NCBI RefSeq assembly: GCF_932294415.1
Contig: NC_065535.1
Span: 25,384,782 to 25,448,781, forward strand
Direction: 5' to 3'
Length of the DNA: 64,000 nt
Source: Quercus robur
Taxonomy: Eukaryota > Streptophyta > Magnoliopsida > Fagales > Fagaceae
Below the pieces are notes generated by a model, which saw only the letters and a program-made list of their open reading frames with translations, did no database searches and was not told the DNA's origin. Of this stretch, positions 36,119 to 48,103 are shown piece after piece. The translations under genes and the position numbers were made by a program. The first letter of the stretch is position 1; each line of letters opens with the position of its first letter.

Positions 36119-37701
36119 CCTATGATCAGATTATTACACTGGAACAACTATTAACAAGACTCATAATTGACTTTGAATAATGAAGATAATTAAAAGACAA
36201 CTGGATTTATAAACAAATGACACATGTCGCTGCCACATAAGTTGCCACTATGAACTTGCGTCATTTAGTAGCTAAATGAACAGTACATGTGAACAATACC
36301 ACGAAAAAGAAAAGAAGAAAAGAGGGAGGAGAAAGGGAGAAGTAAACACATTAAGGTCAACATACTTAATGCTCAAAATACTAAACATTTCTATTAACAT
36401 CAACTCTCCTTTGATTTTAGTGAGCACAAATATACAAACCCAGTACTTCGACAGTGTACTAGGAATGATCAAGTCAAAAAACAAGTGTAAGAGAGAAAAA
36501 CAAGGGGAGAGAAAATAGCTGCACTCCAATCCAACAAAGTACGGAGGAAGAAGGCTTTAATATCTAGGATATTTCGATCACATCCCTCAAAACTTCTAGA
36601 ATTCCTTTCTTGCCAAAGATACCATATAATGCAATGTGGCACAACCTTCCAAAAAGAAATATTTCTATGCTTGCCGAAAGACCCCTACCAAGCTACAAAC
36701 ATAAACATTTGAATGATTGTCATTAGCATAACCCAATGGAGGCCAAATAAGCAAAACACCATATTCCATAGCTTCAAAGCTATAGGAAAATGAAGAAGCA
36801 GGTGATCTATAGTCTCCCCACATTTTTTGCACATGCAGCACCAATCCAAGATCAACATACATTTCTTTCAGAGACTACTTATAGTTAGGGTCTTCCCCAG
36901 AGCAACAATGCAAGTGAAGAAGGCTACCCTAGATGGGACCTTTGAGCACCATACCATTTGCCATGGGAATGATATGCCATTAGTTTCCGAAGTTGAAGGC
37001 CAAAACCTCTCGATCCACAACCTGACTTCCTCTCCAGCACTATGATGGAACCCCTGTGCCTCCCTTTCATCAATTCTTAAATCAACAAATAGGAACCATT
37101 TGCATTTGAACCCTTATGAAGGATGAAGGCTTCATTGCTCTCTCTTATTACTTTAACAAATTATCCATCATTCTTCAGTGATATCAATTCTTCAATGTTA
37201 TACAATAACCAGTTAGCACTCTCCTTGCCCAAAAAGATTGACTGCAACGAATCCCTGCCTCTTTCATATATGCGCAAATGCAAAGGTGAATCTGTTGGCC
37301 ATCTTTTGCCGCATTGCTCTATTGCTTCAAACTAATGGTCATTGGTTTTGGGTTTGTTGGGAGTTTATTGGGTGATGCCAAAATCTGTCGTTGAACTTTT
37401 GGCTTGCTGGCAAGGTTGGTTTGGTTATCATCAGAATGGTCATATTTGGATGGTTATCCCCCATTGCTTAATATGGTGTGTCTGGAGGGAATGGAATAGC
37501 ACGAGTTTTGAAGACATCAAAAGTTCTATGCCTGATCTTAAGTTGTTCTTTTTTAGAACTTTATTGGATTGGTTGTCAGCCATGAGGAACCTTTGTTTAT
37601 TTATTAGATTTATGCAATTTTTGTAATTGATTATTTACCCTAGTATACTTCCTATAAACTTGGTAGACTCATTTTCCTAATTTATACAAATTTATTACTT
37701 A

Positions 37702-37738
<37 letters not shown>

Positions 37739-38050
37739 GCGCAACAAGTAATAATTACCACCCTCCTCAACCAAGAATTCAAATGATTTTGATTTAGTGA
37801 AGAAAAAAACAGAACCCCCCCCCCCCCTCCCCCTCTTCCCATCTCACCAAGAAAAAAAAAATCAATGAAGCCAAAAAAAGTGAAAAATCTATGACTAATT
37901 TGAGGTAGCCAGACCTTATTTATGACTAAACCGAGGTAGTTAGGACTATGACTAATTAAGGACTCTTTCTTATACTAGTAGTCTTAGGAGTTAGGACTTC
38001 TAATTTAAGTAGTAAACAAACTTCGACTCAAAGAAATTAAAACCCACAAT
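35405..38050. repeat. Segmental duplication, unit B, intron-1 part
   Basis: Copy of RRM-gene intron-1 DNA (2729-7710) without exons: includes the 92-codon frame (35650-35928), the minus-strand LINE remnant (36450-36865) and the plus-strand LINE remnant (37260-37620), here uninterrupted. It stops at about 38045, where it joins sequence matching 23350, so the DNA equivalent to 7710-23345 (with RRM-gene exon 1) was lost from this unit. Confidence 0.85.
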
Positions 38051-39464
38051 ACTTATAATTTCTCCGGACTTTCTTACACTTTCTTTGCAACCAAACACAA
38101 CCTAGATTTCAAACCCAAATTTAAAACCAAACACAATAGGGTGGATCTCTCTCTCGAGTTCGTGAGCTCAGCCATGGCTTGTCTCTCTACGAGACCCACC
38201 ATAACAAACAACGGTCTCATGACGGCGTCACCACCGCTAGTTGTAGCCATCACTCCTCATCTCTCATTGCTTTTTTTTTTTTTTTCTCATCTCCGACTAA
38301 AGCACATTTTGTATTTCATTTTCCTTTTTAATATAAATTTCTCTATTTTGGTTGATATAATGGGTTGGTTTTGTTTTAGTTGTGAGAAATCTTTGATTTG
38401 TGCTCGGGTTTACGAAGTGGGGTTTTGGCCTTTGGGTCACTGTTAGTATTTGAGTTTGCTTCTTCCTCTCCTTCTTTGTCTAACCTCGTATGTTGTTGGA
38501 GATGTTGAGCTCTTGGGTCTACTTGGTATTCTTTGAGCAAATGGATGGTTTGGGTTTTTTGTTTGAATGACTATTTCAATGGGTTTTCTTATTTCTTTGA
38601 TGTGGGTTTACAAACAAAATTTATGGTGAAGAGAGCTTCAATGTATGAGTTGAATTTCTGGGTTTTGGCTGGGTCCGGTTTGCAGAGAAGGTAATATGAT
38701 ATGAGTGCTCTTTGTTGTGATTTCGAAGCATTATTTTCTTTCTTTAAAAATAAAAAGAATTGAGAAATTATGGGTATGTTTGGTAACTGTTTTTTTCCTT
38801 TATTTTCTGTTTCTAAAAACAATTGTCTATTTTTGAGTCTAAAAAACTTGTTTGGCAACCCAAAATGGACATAAAACAAAAATTGTTCTCAAAACTCAAT
38901 TTGTGAAAGAAACTGAAAATATGTAAAAAGCTGTTTTTAGTTTCTAATTTTTAAAAGTCAATGAAAATATGCATTTAATTTAATGAATCTATCTTATTTA
39001 ATAAGTTAGCATTAGAGTTCAAATCCTAATAACAACATATTTAATTATTTTCTACTTTTTTCTTCAAAAAATTATCTTTTTAATTTCAACTAGCCAAACA
39101 TGTTTTTGATTTCAAAAATACAAGAAAATTGTTTTTTCTTTATATTTCCAAAAACAAGTTTTTGAAAATAGAAAACAAAAACTGTTACCAAACATAACCT
39201 AATTTTTTGTTGTTTTTAATTTAGATGCTGACATGGTATTTTAATTATAATTTTAGTAGCCATGTTATCATCTACTTTGCCACTTGTGTAAGCCGTTTGC
39301 CATATAGATAATTCCGTTAGTGAGTTAACGATAGGGACCAAATTTACTGCATATTGAAAATAACAGGGATTAAATTGACCGTTACTAAAATGTAGAGACT
39401 AAATTAAGTGCGACTCCAAAATATAGGGACCAAAATGGTATTTTCATCTAAGTTTTAATTGCGT
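38051..39464. mobile_element. Left-truncated copy of the outer MULE (unit B)
   Basis: Follows 23350-23385, then 25148-25947, then 29182-29323 of unit A, without the inner TIR element and without the LINE. It ends with the same right terminus and target sequence TAAGTTTTA (about 39451). Left terminal repeat is missing. Confidence 0.8.
38771..39199. mobile_element. MITE, 429 bp, unit-B specific
   Basis: Termini GGGTATGTTTGGTAAC and GTTACCAAACATAACC are near-perfect inverted repeats. TA (possibly TTA/CTA) flanks both ends. Unit A near 25873 has the uninterrupted sequence. No coding potential. Confidence 0.85.
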
Positions 39465-41313
39465 TAACAGCTTCGACTTTGGTGCCTTGTTCTTCCATTA
39501 AGTCCTGGGAATTTTCGTTGCTATGGGATGTGGTGTTGTGTGCTAATGGGATGGATGTGGGTATTGGAATTCTTATTTTGGAATCACAATGAAGAATTGT
39601 TGCATCTTGCAACTGCAGCGCAGATGGGAGGTTGGTTTTTAAATAAGCAGCATAGCATGATTTGTGCCCTGGTACAAGATCTTGAGATTTGCTAAGGAAA
39701 TGAGTTTTAGCTCAATTGCACTTTGTTTGACATCTTCTGATCTTCATCACATTAACAGTATTTGATGAAGAAGAGATGACATGCCGATTTTTAACCACAG
39801 GAAATATACTGGAGTGACTCTTTTGTATAAATACTACTATTAATTATAATTCTAAATTTTTTTACAAAAATTATAGCCAAACAAAGAAATTTATAAATGT
39901 TTCTTTCCGAGATTGCTTGATATATAATATGTAACATTTTACTTCATGAATTTTGACCTCATATAATTTATGGAATAGGATCAAATTACACACAATGTAA
40001 CTCTTTGATACTTTTATACCATTGAATAACCATTAGCTGGATTATTATTCTAAGAATTCCATAATTGGATTAAACATTCCTGCTCTTCTTAACGTGCCAC
40101 TAAGTTTCGTATTGAAGAAATGATTTTGTATTATTCGATCCATGAACTAGTATTTTGTGGGCTTACAAAAAAAAAAACAGGTATTCTGTGTTGAGACTTG
40201 AGAAGAAAGAAGAATTACAAGCTGCTGCAGAATTAAGAGACAAGTTGCTGCTAAAGATACAAGTCCTTTTACTTCCTATGTAATAAGTAGCTTATAAGCT
40301 ACAGGTAGTTTTATTAGTGTGTACTTAAGTGATTCCCACGTGAAGCACGTGCCACCTATGACAGTGGGCTAATCTGTTTTTATGTTAGATTACTGTTAGT
40401 TACAGCTGGTATATCAGCCTTGGGTTTATGCATATAAACTTAATCACATCAATAATAATCATTATGCATTCTTCATTAATTAGTTTCTCTTCCAAATTTA
40501 GTATTCTGAGTATACTTTAAAATAGCAAAAATAAAAAAATAAATATCCATAAACTGGTGTCTTTCTATTCTTTCGAAGTAGTTTCAAGTTTCAAATTGCA
40601 ATAAAACGCCAACGGGAGCTTGGCTCAATTGGTAAGGCCCGGATACTTCTTCTAATCACTTAGGTTCAAGTCCTGCTCCTAACAGAAGTCTGTTAGTGGG
40701 CATCCACACGGGTTGGCCCTAGTTTCTTTTCCAAATTCAGTATTCTGAGTATACTTTAAAATAGCAAAAATAAAAAAAATAAATATCCATAAACTGGTGT
40801 CTTTCTATTCTTTCGAAGTAGTTTCAAGTTTCAAATTGCAATAAAACGCCAACGGGAGCTTGGCTCAGTTGGTAAGGCTCGGATACTTCTTCTAATCCAC
40901 TTAGGTTCAAGTCCTGCTCCTAACAGAAGTCTGTTGGTGGGCATCCACACGGGTTGGCCCATGGGCTTTAACCTTAGCACTTACCCGAGGGCTAGCGTAA
41001 CCTAGCTAACTCCTATTTTTGTTAATAAAAAAAAAATTGCAATAAAGCAAATTAGAACCATGGTGACGCTAATAGGATTCTTGAGTTTAACTTTTAGTTA
41101 GATATTAATCAGGAAATCTAAAGCTAAATGGACACACACAAAAACGAAAAAAAAGAGAGTACATTGTGGCTAGCCAGTAACATACGGACTACATTATGAT
41201 ATCACAAGAGAGCATAAGAACTTTCTTTAGCTAAAACATTAACTACTTCATTAATCAGTCAAACAAATTATTGGTCATGGTGATTTTGGGTCCTAGCTAC
41301 TTGGGTGCAGGGC
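39465..41313. other. Intergenic DNA downstream of the intact kinase
   Basis: Counterpart of 29324-31335. Apart from the SINE and its partial duplication, no feature seen. Confidence 0.6.
40606..41033 (+). mobile_element. tRNA-derived SINE with partial tandem duplication
   Basis: The complete SINE is 40846-41033 (188 bp): A box TTGGCTCAGTTGG near 40860, B box GGTTCAAGTCC near 40906, A-rich tail 41027-41036. Target duplication AAATTGCAATAAA at 40833-40845 and 41034-41046; unit A has the empty site near 31070. Its first 114 bp plus about 125 bp of left flank are repeated in tandem (period 239-240 bp: 40481-40719, 40720-40959), so a second partial SINE lies at 40606-40719. The promoter boxes resemble a tRNA, but the 3' part is not tRNA-like. 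Confidence 0.9.
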
Positions 41314-43635
41314 TCAATTAACTTCCAAGGAACTGAGAAAGGATGTAGGACCAGGAGGAGCTGGTATGTCCACTGTCCCTTCCAACATCAGCACCACCTT
41401 CTTTATTGGAGGGCGAAGTGATGGCTCATCCTGGATGCACCAAAGTCCCACCCTAACCATTCTCTCCAACTTGTTCCTGTCCACCTCTTCATCCTTCACT
41501 AGCTTATCCAATTCACCAGCCTGAAAACAATCATAGACCCAATTTGCAAGAACCACTTCATCCTCTTGAAGATCCATATCCACATGCCTTCGACCACATA
41601 TGATCTCTAACAACATGATCCCAAAGCTGTAGACATCAGCTTTCGCTGTTATGGGCAAATTTCCATGCCACTCAGGTGCAACATACCCCCTTGTGCCTCT
41701 AATCCCAGTGTATGTCCTTGTTTGGTTAGGCATCAGCAGCTTGGCCAAACCAAAATCAGCAATTTTGGCACACTTGTGTTCATCCATTAGTATATTTTCA
41801 GGTTTGATGTCGCAGTGGATGATCTGGGTCTCACACTCTTCATGTAAATAGAGGATGCCTCGAGCTACATTCAAAGCTATTCTAGTTTTTTCCTCCCAAC
41901 TCGGCTTTCTTTCAGATTCAAAGAGGAATTTTGCTAGTGAGCCATTGCTCATGTACTCATAGACCAAAAGCCGATTGTTTCCATCATGACAGTAACCAAA
42001 CAACTTAACAAGATTTTTGTGATAACTTCTCCCAATTGCTCTCATCTCATTTCGAAATTCTCTTTCACCTTCAGCCACCACATTTTCTAGTCTCTTGATG
42101 GCCACCACTCTCCTGCCATTTGGTATGACCCCTTTAAAAACTGTTCCGAAAGCTCCTTTACCCAATTCATCCGAGAAACCATTTGAAGCCTTTTCAAGCT
42201 CCGCATATGTATATGATCGTAGAGTAACATCTTCAATTAACTCGTCATTCCCAATAATTTTGTACTTCCAAACACGGTATCTGTAAATGAGAGTACCAGT
42301 AATTGCTAGAACAATGAGCGCAAAAACCAAAATTGTGACACTGCTAACTAAGAAAATTGGCAAACGTTTCTTTCTTTCCTTGCTTACCTTTGTTGTCTCA
42401 GAACTTCCTATGCCTACCTTGATTATAGTTGTCCCAACCAAATCATCTTCTTTTCTTCTCCCATATCTTAGTGGTAGCTTTTGTTTTCTACACTGGTTGT
42501 CTTTAAATAATACAACTTCACAGTTGCAGTCCATCAAGCAGTCTTCTCTACAGTCAGTTTTGCTTGATGAGATATTTGAATACGGGTTGTCTTCCCATGA
42601 AATACCTTCGAATTCCTGAAGAGAAAATGTGTCTCTATTTTTGCTGATGCAACCATCTGTGCTAAAATTTCTCTTGCAGCCCAAATTCTTCTGCTCCTGG
42701 TCAATGAAAACAAAACCAGGACACGTACAAACCGGTTCCAGATCCATGAGAGTACAATATGAATTTAGGCCACAGAGGCCTTTAGGATCACATTTATTGG
42801 TAGTTGATGCCCACTCACTAACCCAATCATCTCCTTGATTCAAGCTATGAGAATACAACCGTAATATTCCATCAACATCAATTGTCAAACGAAAGAAAGC
42901 TTTATCAGAATTGTTACTAGTTACTGGGCCGTTAAAATTCTTGATATTGAAACCAGTAGCATTGAGCAGGTAAAGGTGGCCATTACTACCAAGATTTAGA
43001 CTCACATTATTTCCAGCGGTGAATGTTTCTGAGTTCCAGTAAGCATAATCCCGTGAATCTTTAGGATTGTCTGTCGGGTATTGAACCAGGTTCCCATCAG
43101 TCTGCATTTTGAGTTTAAACTTTCCGCTTGCATGGTTTGTCTCAGAGATGCTGGAGACGAGCACTTTTCCCGCCAAGAGACGTTGGCCTTGTAAAATGGT
43201 GTCTGTTGGAACTTCAAAAGTCTGCCACATGATTATTGAATCTGAATTGTAGAGTACAAAGTTTCCAGTATTGAGCATAGATGCCGAGGAAGCAGACTGA
43301 GGAGCATTTGCTAATGTTGTCTGTAAGCCTTGGTTCTGTTGCAAGATAAGTCTGCCATCTCTACTCAAATGCAATTTGACATCTTCGGGAAGTGGCAGGT
43401 CGTCTCGGTTTGCTGTCCATATGACTGTTTTTTGCTGAATTGCTTCCATCCAGATGCCTAATGCAAAGCCATTGTCTTTCTTGTAGAAGCCAAAAGCAAA
43501 CTGGCCAGAACTTGACAACCAATATGAATTGTTTTTTGGAGAGAGGGAAGATCCCAAGTTAATATTGAGATTTCTTTCTTGAGCAATTGTAGTTGAGAAT
43601 TGAGTAATTAGGAGGAAAAGAAATATTGCAACCAT
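41314..43635 (-). CDS. LECRK3: G-type lectin S-receptor-like Ser/Thr kinase, LECRK3 type
   Basis: Uninterrupted single exon of 773 residues, usual length for LECRK1-4 proteins. Signal peptide at 1-19; bulb-type (mannose-binding) lectin domain about 22-150; EGF-like CDPKGLCGLNSYC at about 281-312; PAN/apple-like cysteines about 319-390; transmembrane helix about 424-448 followed by RYRVWKYK; kinase about 486-765 with GKGAFGTVFKG, VAIKRLE (Lys about 513), [18 protein letters not shown] and APEW. HCD instead of HRD makes it a non-RD kinase, common in immune receptors. Family knowledge: plasma-membrane pattern or stress receptors; ligand unknown. The start is the first ATG before a clean signal peptide. 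Neighbour is the broken duplicate at 31336-33469. Confidence 0.95.
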   Translation of the reverse strand: MVAIFLFLLITQFSTTIAQERNLNINLGSSLSPKNNSYWLSSSGQFAFGFYKKDNGFALGIWMEAIQQKTVIWTANRDDLPLPEDVKLHLSRDGRLILQQNQGLQTTLANAPQSASSASMLNTGNFVLYNSDSIIMWQTFEVPTDTILQGQRLLAGKVLVSSISETNHASGKFKLKMQTDGNLVQYPTDNPKDSRDYAYWNSETFTAGNNVSLNLGSNGHLYLLNATGFNIKNFNGPVTSNNSDKAFFRLTIDVDGILRLYSHSLNQGDDWVSEWASTTNKCDPKGLCGLNSYCTLMDLEPVCTCPGFVFIDQEQKNLGCKRNFSTDGCISKNRDTFSLQEFEGISWEDNPYSNISSSKTDCREDCLMDCNCEVVLFKDNQCRKQKLPLRYGRRKEDDLVGTTIIKVGIGSSETTKVSKERKKRLPIFLVSSVTILVFALIVLAITGTLIYRYRVWKYKIIGNDELIEDVTLRSYTYAELEKASNGFSDELGKGAFGTVFKGVIPNGRRVVAIKRLENVVAEGEREFRNEMRAIGRSYHKNLVKLFGYCHDGNNRLLVYEYMSNGSLAKFLFESERKPSWEEKTRIALNVARGILYLHEECETQIIHCDIKPENILMDEHKCAKIADFGLAKLLMPNQTRTYTGIRGTRGYVAPEWHGNLPITAKADVYSFGIMLLEIICGRRHVDMDLQEDEVVLANWVYDCFQAGELDKLVKDEEVDRNKLERMVRVGLWCIQDEPSLRPPIKKVVLMLEGTVDIPAPPGPTSFLSSLEVN

Positions 43636-44933
43636 TTTATCTAAATCTATAGCTCTTGTATATGTATTGTTTTTCCTTTTCTCTTCTTTGCTGCAGTCTT
43701 ATAGCAAACGGTAAGTCATATTGTAATTTTTCAAGGCTTCAATCCAAGGGTAAGTGACAGAAATTGCAGTCCAAAGAGGTAGTCAATATTTTTGTTTCTA
43801 GTCTTTTCGTCAGCCAATACGCTTCACAAGTAGAAATAACAATATATATTCGGTACAGAAGTCAATATTCCCATAGAAATAAGTATCTGCGCTTTTTTCC
43901 AAGGTCTTTAAAGAGATAAATTAGTTGACTTCCAAGAATAGAAATGGTGATTATTGACCCACATTTCCCTGAACCGCTTTTTTTTGGGACCATTTGTTTC
44001 AATTTTCGTATAGTGCGTAAATGGACTCCTTACTTTTCGGTCATATTAAATTGGTTTTAGGGTCTTCTACCTTGAAATTAGTATCTCTCTAAACTTAGAT
44101 ATTTATTTAACTGGATTGGACAGAAAATCTCATAACATAATTAAGAGCGTGATTTGTTTTAATAGAAGAATTTTCGATCCTGATCTTTGCCTTCATTTTC
44201 GCATTTTCTCTCGTTGTGCTGGTGGCCTGCTGGTAGTTTTTTACCACAACTTAGAATGTCAAGTCGGTTCTCAACCCCCTAGCCCTGCTGTCACGTACAC
44301 TTTGCCAAACCCAAACTTTACGCTCCTTACCTATACTCCAATTCAACATACATCTCCATCAACAAGATTGTTTTCGATCCTATCAAGCAACCCAAAAGTA
44401 GGGGCAGTTAATTTTTAATTTGATGACTCTTGTAATGAACTTGTAAAAAACACATGGATTTTTCAGAAGTTCCAATGGACTTGCTCTGTTCTGTTTTGGC
44501 TCTCTCTCTCTCTCTCTCTCTCTCTTCTTTTTTTTTTTTTTTTTTCCTGGTTGAATACATGCCTTGTTTAATTAATAAGATCATAGAGACATTTTTTCTA
44601 AATCTACTTGATTAGCTAAGAGCTTGGCAATTCAATTGGCACCTCTTGGTATTTCTAAGTAAGACGTGTAAAGTTCAAAATTTTCATCTCTTAACTATTA
44701 AATTATCAAAAAAAAAAAAAAAAAAAAAACTTCTTTGATAAGTCATTTGAAATGTTAGACATATATAATTGATTTTATTACAAAAGTTTACAAACTAACA
44801 TAATAATTAATGTCATTGGTGGCACATAGCAAAATAATAAATAAATATGGTAATTAGTTTTTAGTTTTGTATTTAAAAGTTAACATACCAATTTGTCAAA
44901 TTTATCTGGTAAAATTTGTAACAACACTAATAT
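43636..44933. promoter_or_regulatory. 5' flank of the intact kinase
   Basis: Shared with the pseudogene flank and the relic at 21444-21700, so it probably contains the ancestral promoter. No TATA box could be fixed. Includes a CT microsatellite (about 44502-44525) and a tRNA-like SINE relic at about 44617-44730 (AGAGCTTGGCAATTCAATTG; poly-A 44709-44730). Confidence 0.45.
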
Positions 44934-47286
44934 TGTGAGAGACCACTCTACTTTGAGGGGTGCTCTCAAAAAAGAGATTTAGGTGCTTGTAATGCACCTC
45001 TCTTTTAGGTAGTGGTGTGGAGTCACCATTTTTTTTTTATACAAATGTCATTGATTGAATAAATAAAAAGATACAATTTTGGTAAATTAACCTTACAAGG
45101 CTTTGGTCCTAGTTACAATCTATGCAAAAGAATACAAAACTTTGGTTTTAGTTACAATCTACCAAAATTAAACGACAAAACACTAATCTACCTATCCAAA
45201 AATCCTAAACTTGGGGGCTAGGTTAGGAAATAGGAAGGTGTTAGACACTTAGACAGAGTCTGGTCTTCTAGACTCTAATGACTAATATACCCTTTTTGAA
45301 TGATGTTGAATAATATGTATAATGCACATGACAAACACTTGACAAAAATTAATTTAAATAAATTTTCCTTATGAATATGTCCTCTTTTTAAAGAAAAATC
45401 AGATATGTTTTGAAAATTAAAAAAAATAAAACATGATTTGTAAAAAAATCAAATTTGTTTTTTTGTAAAAGAAAACAATGAGATTTATTAAAAAGAATCA
45501 GATATGTTTTTGTAAAAAAAAAAAAAAAAAAAAAAAAAGAGAGAGATTTTTTAAAAAGAATCAGATCTGTTTTGAAAGTAAAAAAAAAAGGAGATTCGGT
45601 TTGTAAAAAAAAAAAAAAAAAAAAAGATCTGTTGTTGAAAACAAAAATAAAAAAGAAAGACTTTTGAAAGAGAATTAACATTCATGCGACAAACTTATTA
45701 AGCATGCTTCACATATTAAAAAAGAAAAGACTTTAACCTAGCTTTCAATCCCTTCTTTAAAATTTCAAAATTCGCACTTTTATAACAAAGAAAAACTTTC
45801 AGATATGTATGTAATGAAAATACAAATCTGTTTTGAGATCAGAAAAAATCAGACCTGTATGTAATGAAAATACAGATCAATTTTGAGTTTAAAAAAAAAT
45901 CAAATCTATATTTAATGAAAATACAAATCAATTTTGAATTTAGAAAGAAAAAAAGAAAGAAAGAAACTTTGGTGATCATTAGCAGTTGAAATCAAAGAGA
46001 AAGAATTAAAACAGACACTCATCTAAATAACATATCAAAGCAAATTCCAACAAAGTAACTAAGCATGGCAATTATATATTAAGAACAAGACACAATAAAA
46101 CATATTAATCACATTCATGAGACAAACAATAACATACTAATTAATGGAAAAAAAAAACAAAAAAAAAACTAAATGTGTCTTGCATGAATGTACTCTTCTA
46201 ATGAAAGAATATTTTAGAAATCAAAGAAGTTTGTTCACCTCTTTGAGATCTAAAATACTTTACTTACAAAAAATAAGTTCCTAAAGTAAAAGCCTTCAGA
46301 ATGTCTTTAACGTAAGGGGAGTAAAAAAGTCAAAAAAGAAGAGCCCTTAATTCTGATTTTTTTTCCCTCTATTTATAGTGGTTGGGATGCTTAAAAAATA
46401 AGCTAAATGAGATCATTTACGAATTGGAACACATCCTTATCTCTAAAAAGTCGAAAAAGATAGGCTTTATCTCAATCAAGAAGTCCTCAAGCCGAGCTGA
46501 AAGTTTGGGCCAATTGGTACTCCAAGAGGGTCGGATGGGTGCCAAGTCCACGTTTGAGTTTTGGTCTAATTTGGACTCCTTTTTTGAGGTTTTTTAAGCT
46601 AGAAATTGCACCTAGACATATTTTTAATCCATATTATAAAAATTAATCCATTTTTCTTGATATTTAGGTCTTTAAAGTGATAACTATCTTGTAGATAAAT
46701 ATTCCAAAAAGACTTGATTATCCACAACTTCTTTGTTATCTAATTATCCACTTTATTTTCATGCAAGCAGGTCTATTTTTGACACTAACCAACAACCAAT
46801 CACAAAATTGTTTAGTTAATTTTAATTTTTAACCAATCAGAATTAATTTAAATTAATTATGCGTGATCGGTTCCACTCAAACAAAAAGACTTGATTATCC
46901 ACAACTTCTTTGTTATCTAATTATCCACTTTATTCTCATGCAAGCAGGTCTATTTTTGACACTAACCAACAACCAATCACAAAATTGTTTAGTTAATTTT
47001 AATTTTTTAACCAATCAGAATTAATTTAAATTAATTATGCATGATCGATTCCACCCAAACAAAATGTATGTAGACTATGAAAACTTGATCTTATGATATC
47101 TTTCAATTCGACAGTCCGATTTGGGAATCAGACATACCGTCGCGATCATTAGAATCTCAAGATCATTTTTATGATATGCAATGAATGAATTAATGCATGT
47201 AATGCAACTTTAAAATTTGGGTATATGAATGGTCACTCTAGTCATCTTCCAAGATTAAATTATAGGTGCAAAATCAAGTGTCTACA
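44934..47286 (+). mobile_element. Long solo LTR S1, 2353 bp
   Basis: TGTGAGAGACC at the start, GTGTCTACA at the end, target duplication AATAT at 44929-44933 and 47287-47291. The corresponding site in unit A (about 34517) is intact. A TATA-like TATTTATAGTG is at 46371-46381. Contains poly-A/K-rich low-complexity stretches (45420-45650) and a 177 bp tandem duplication (46706-46882, 46883-47059). No coding domain. Confidence 0.88.
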
Positions 47287-47291
47287 AATAT

Positions 47292-48098
47292 CATTTTTTT
47301 TAAAAAGATTTTTTAATATTTAGTTTTTAGTTTGGATTTTAAGTTATTTGAATAAAATAAGAAAATACAAATTTATTCTAGGGATGAATTTATGAATGGA
47401 TTAAGATTTATTACTATGTCATTTTAATTAAGATCAGGGTAAATTGCAAAGTACATTTCTAAAGTTTGAGGTTTGTTTAGATTTTACACCATGAAACTCC
47501 CCTCCATGAGCAAAAACAGCCCCTCCATTAGTGGATTTGCCTATGTGGCTATCAAATGACATGCTGGCAATCGAAACACACTCTAGCCGTCTAACGTGTA
47601 ATGTTTTTAGGAGTAAATTGCGAAGTACACTCTTAAAATTTGAGGTTATTTGGATTTTACACCCTGAAATTTGAAATTTGGATTTTATAACTTAAAGTTC
47701 CACTTTGTTAGCAAAAGCACCACCTACATTAGCGGATTGGCCTATATGGCTATAGACGCTCCATTTTGCAACTCCCATTTAACTTTACTTGCATTGCATC
47801 ATGAATTCCATTACATATCGCATCACAAAGAAGAACTATAATTTTGACCACATAATTTCCAATTACATTGCATTATATAGATCTTGTTGTCATAACGATC
47901 AAAATGACAATTCATGAGGCTTAATTGAGCAACCAGATTAAAAGATATAAAAGAAATAAGTTTTAACAGTAAAGTGCACTTAAAATGAATCAAGTCTTGA
48001 CTGTATGCGATTATGATCTCTTAATTTTGAATGGTCTATTTTTAATCCAATTCAAATCAAATGATGTATCATAATACTATTGGTTGAGGATATAGTTT
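47292..48098. other. Right end of unit B
   Basis: Matches 34530-35400 of unit A minus the MITE. Contains MULE-type arm sequences (GGGTAAATTGCAAAGTAC at 47438; AAATTGCGAAGTACACTC at 47619). Homology with unit A ends near 47890, at GTCATAACGAT. Confidence 0.6.
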
Positions 48099-48103
48099 AT
48101 GGT

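Noticed and set aside
40606-40719. tRNA gene
   Set aside because: A and B boxes are present but no cloverleaf closes; the A-tail and target duplication show a SINE.
45388-45681. 97-codon minus-strand frame rich in F
   Set aside because: Translation of A-rich simple sequence inside solo LTR S1.
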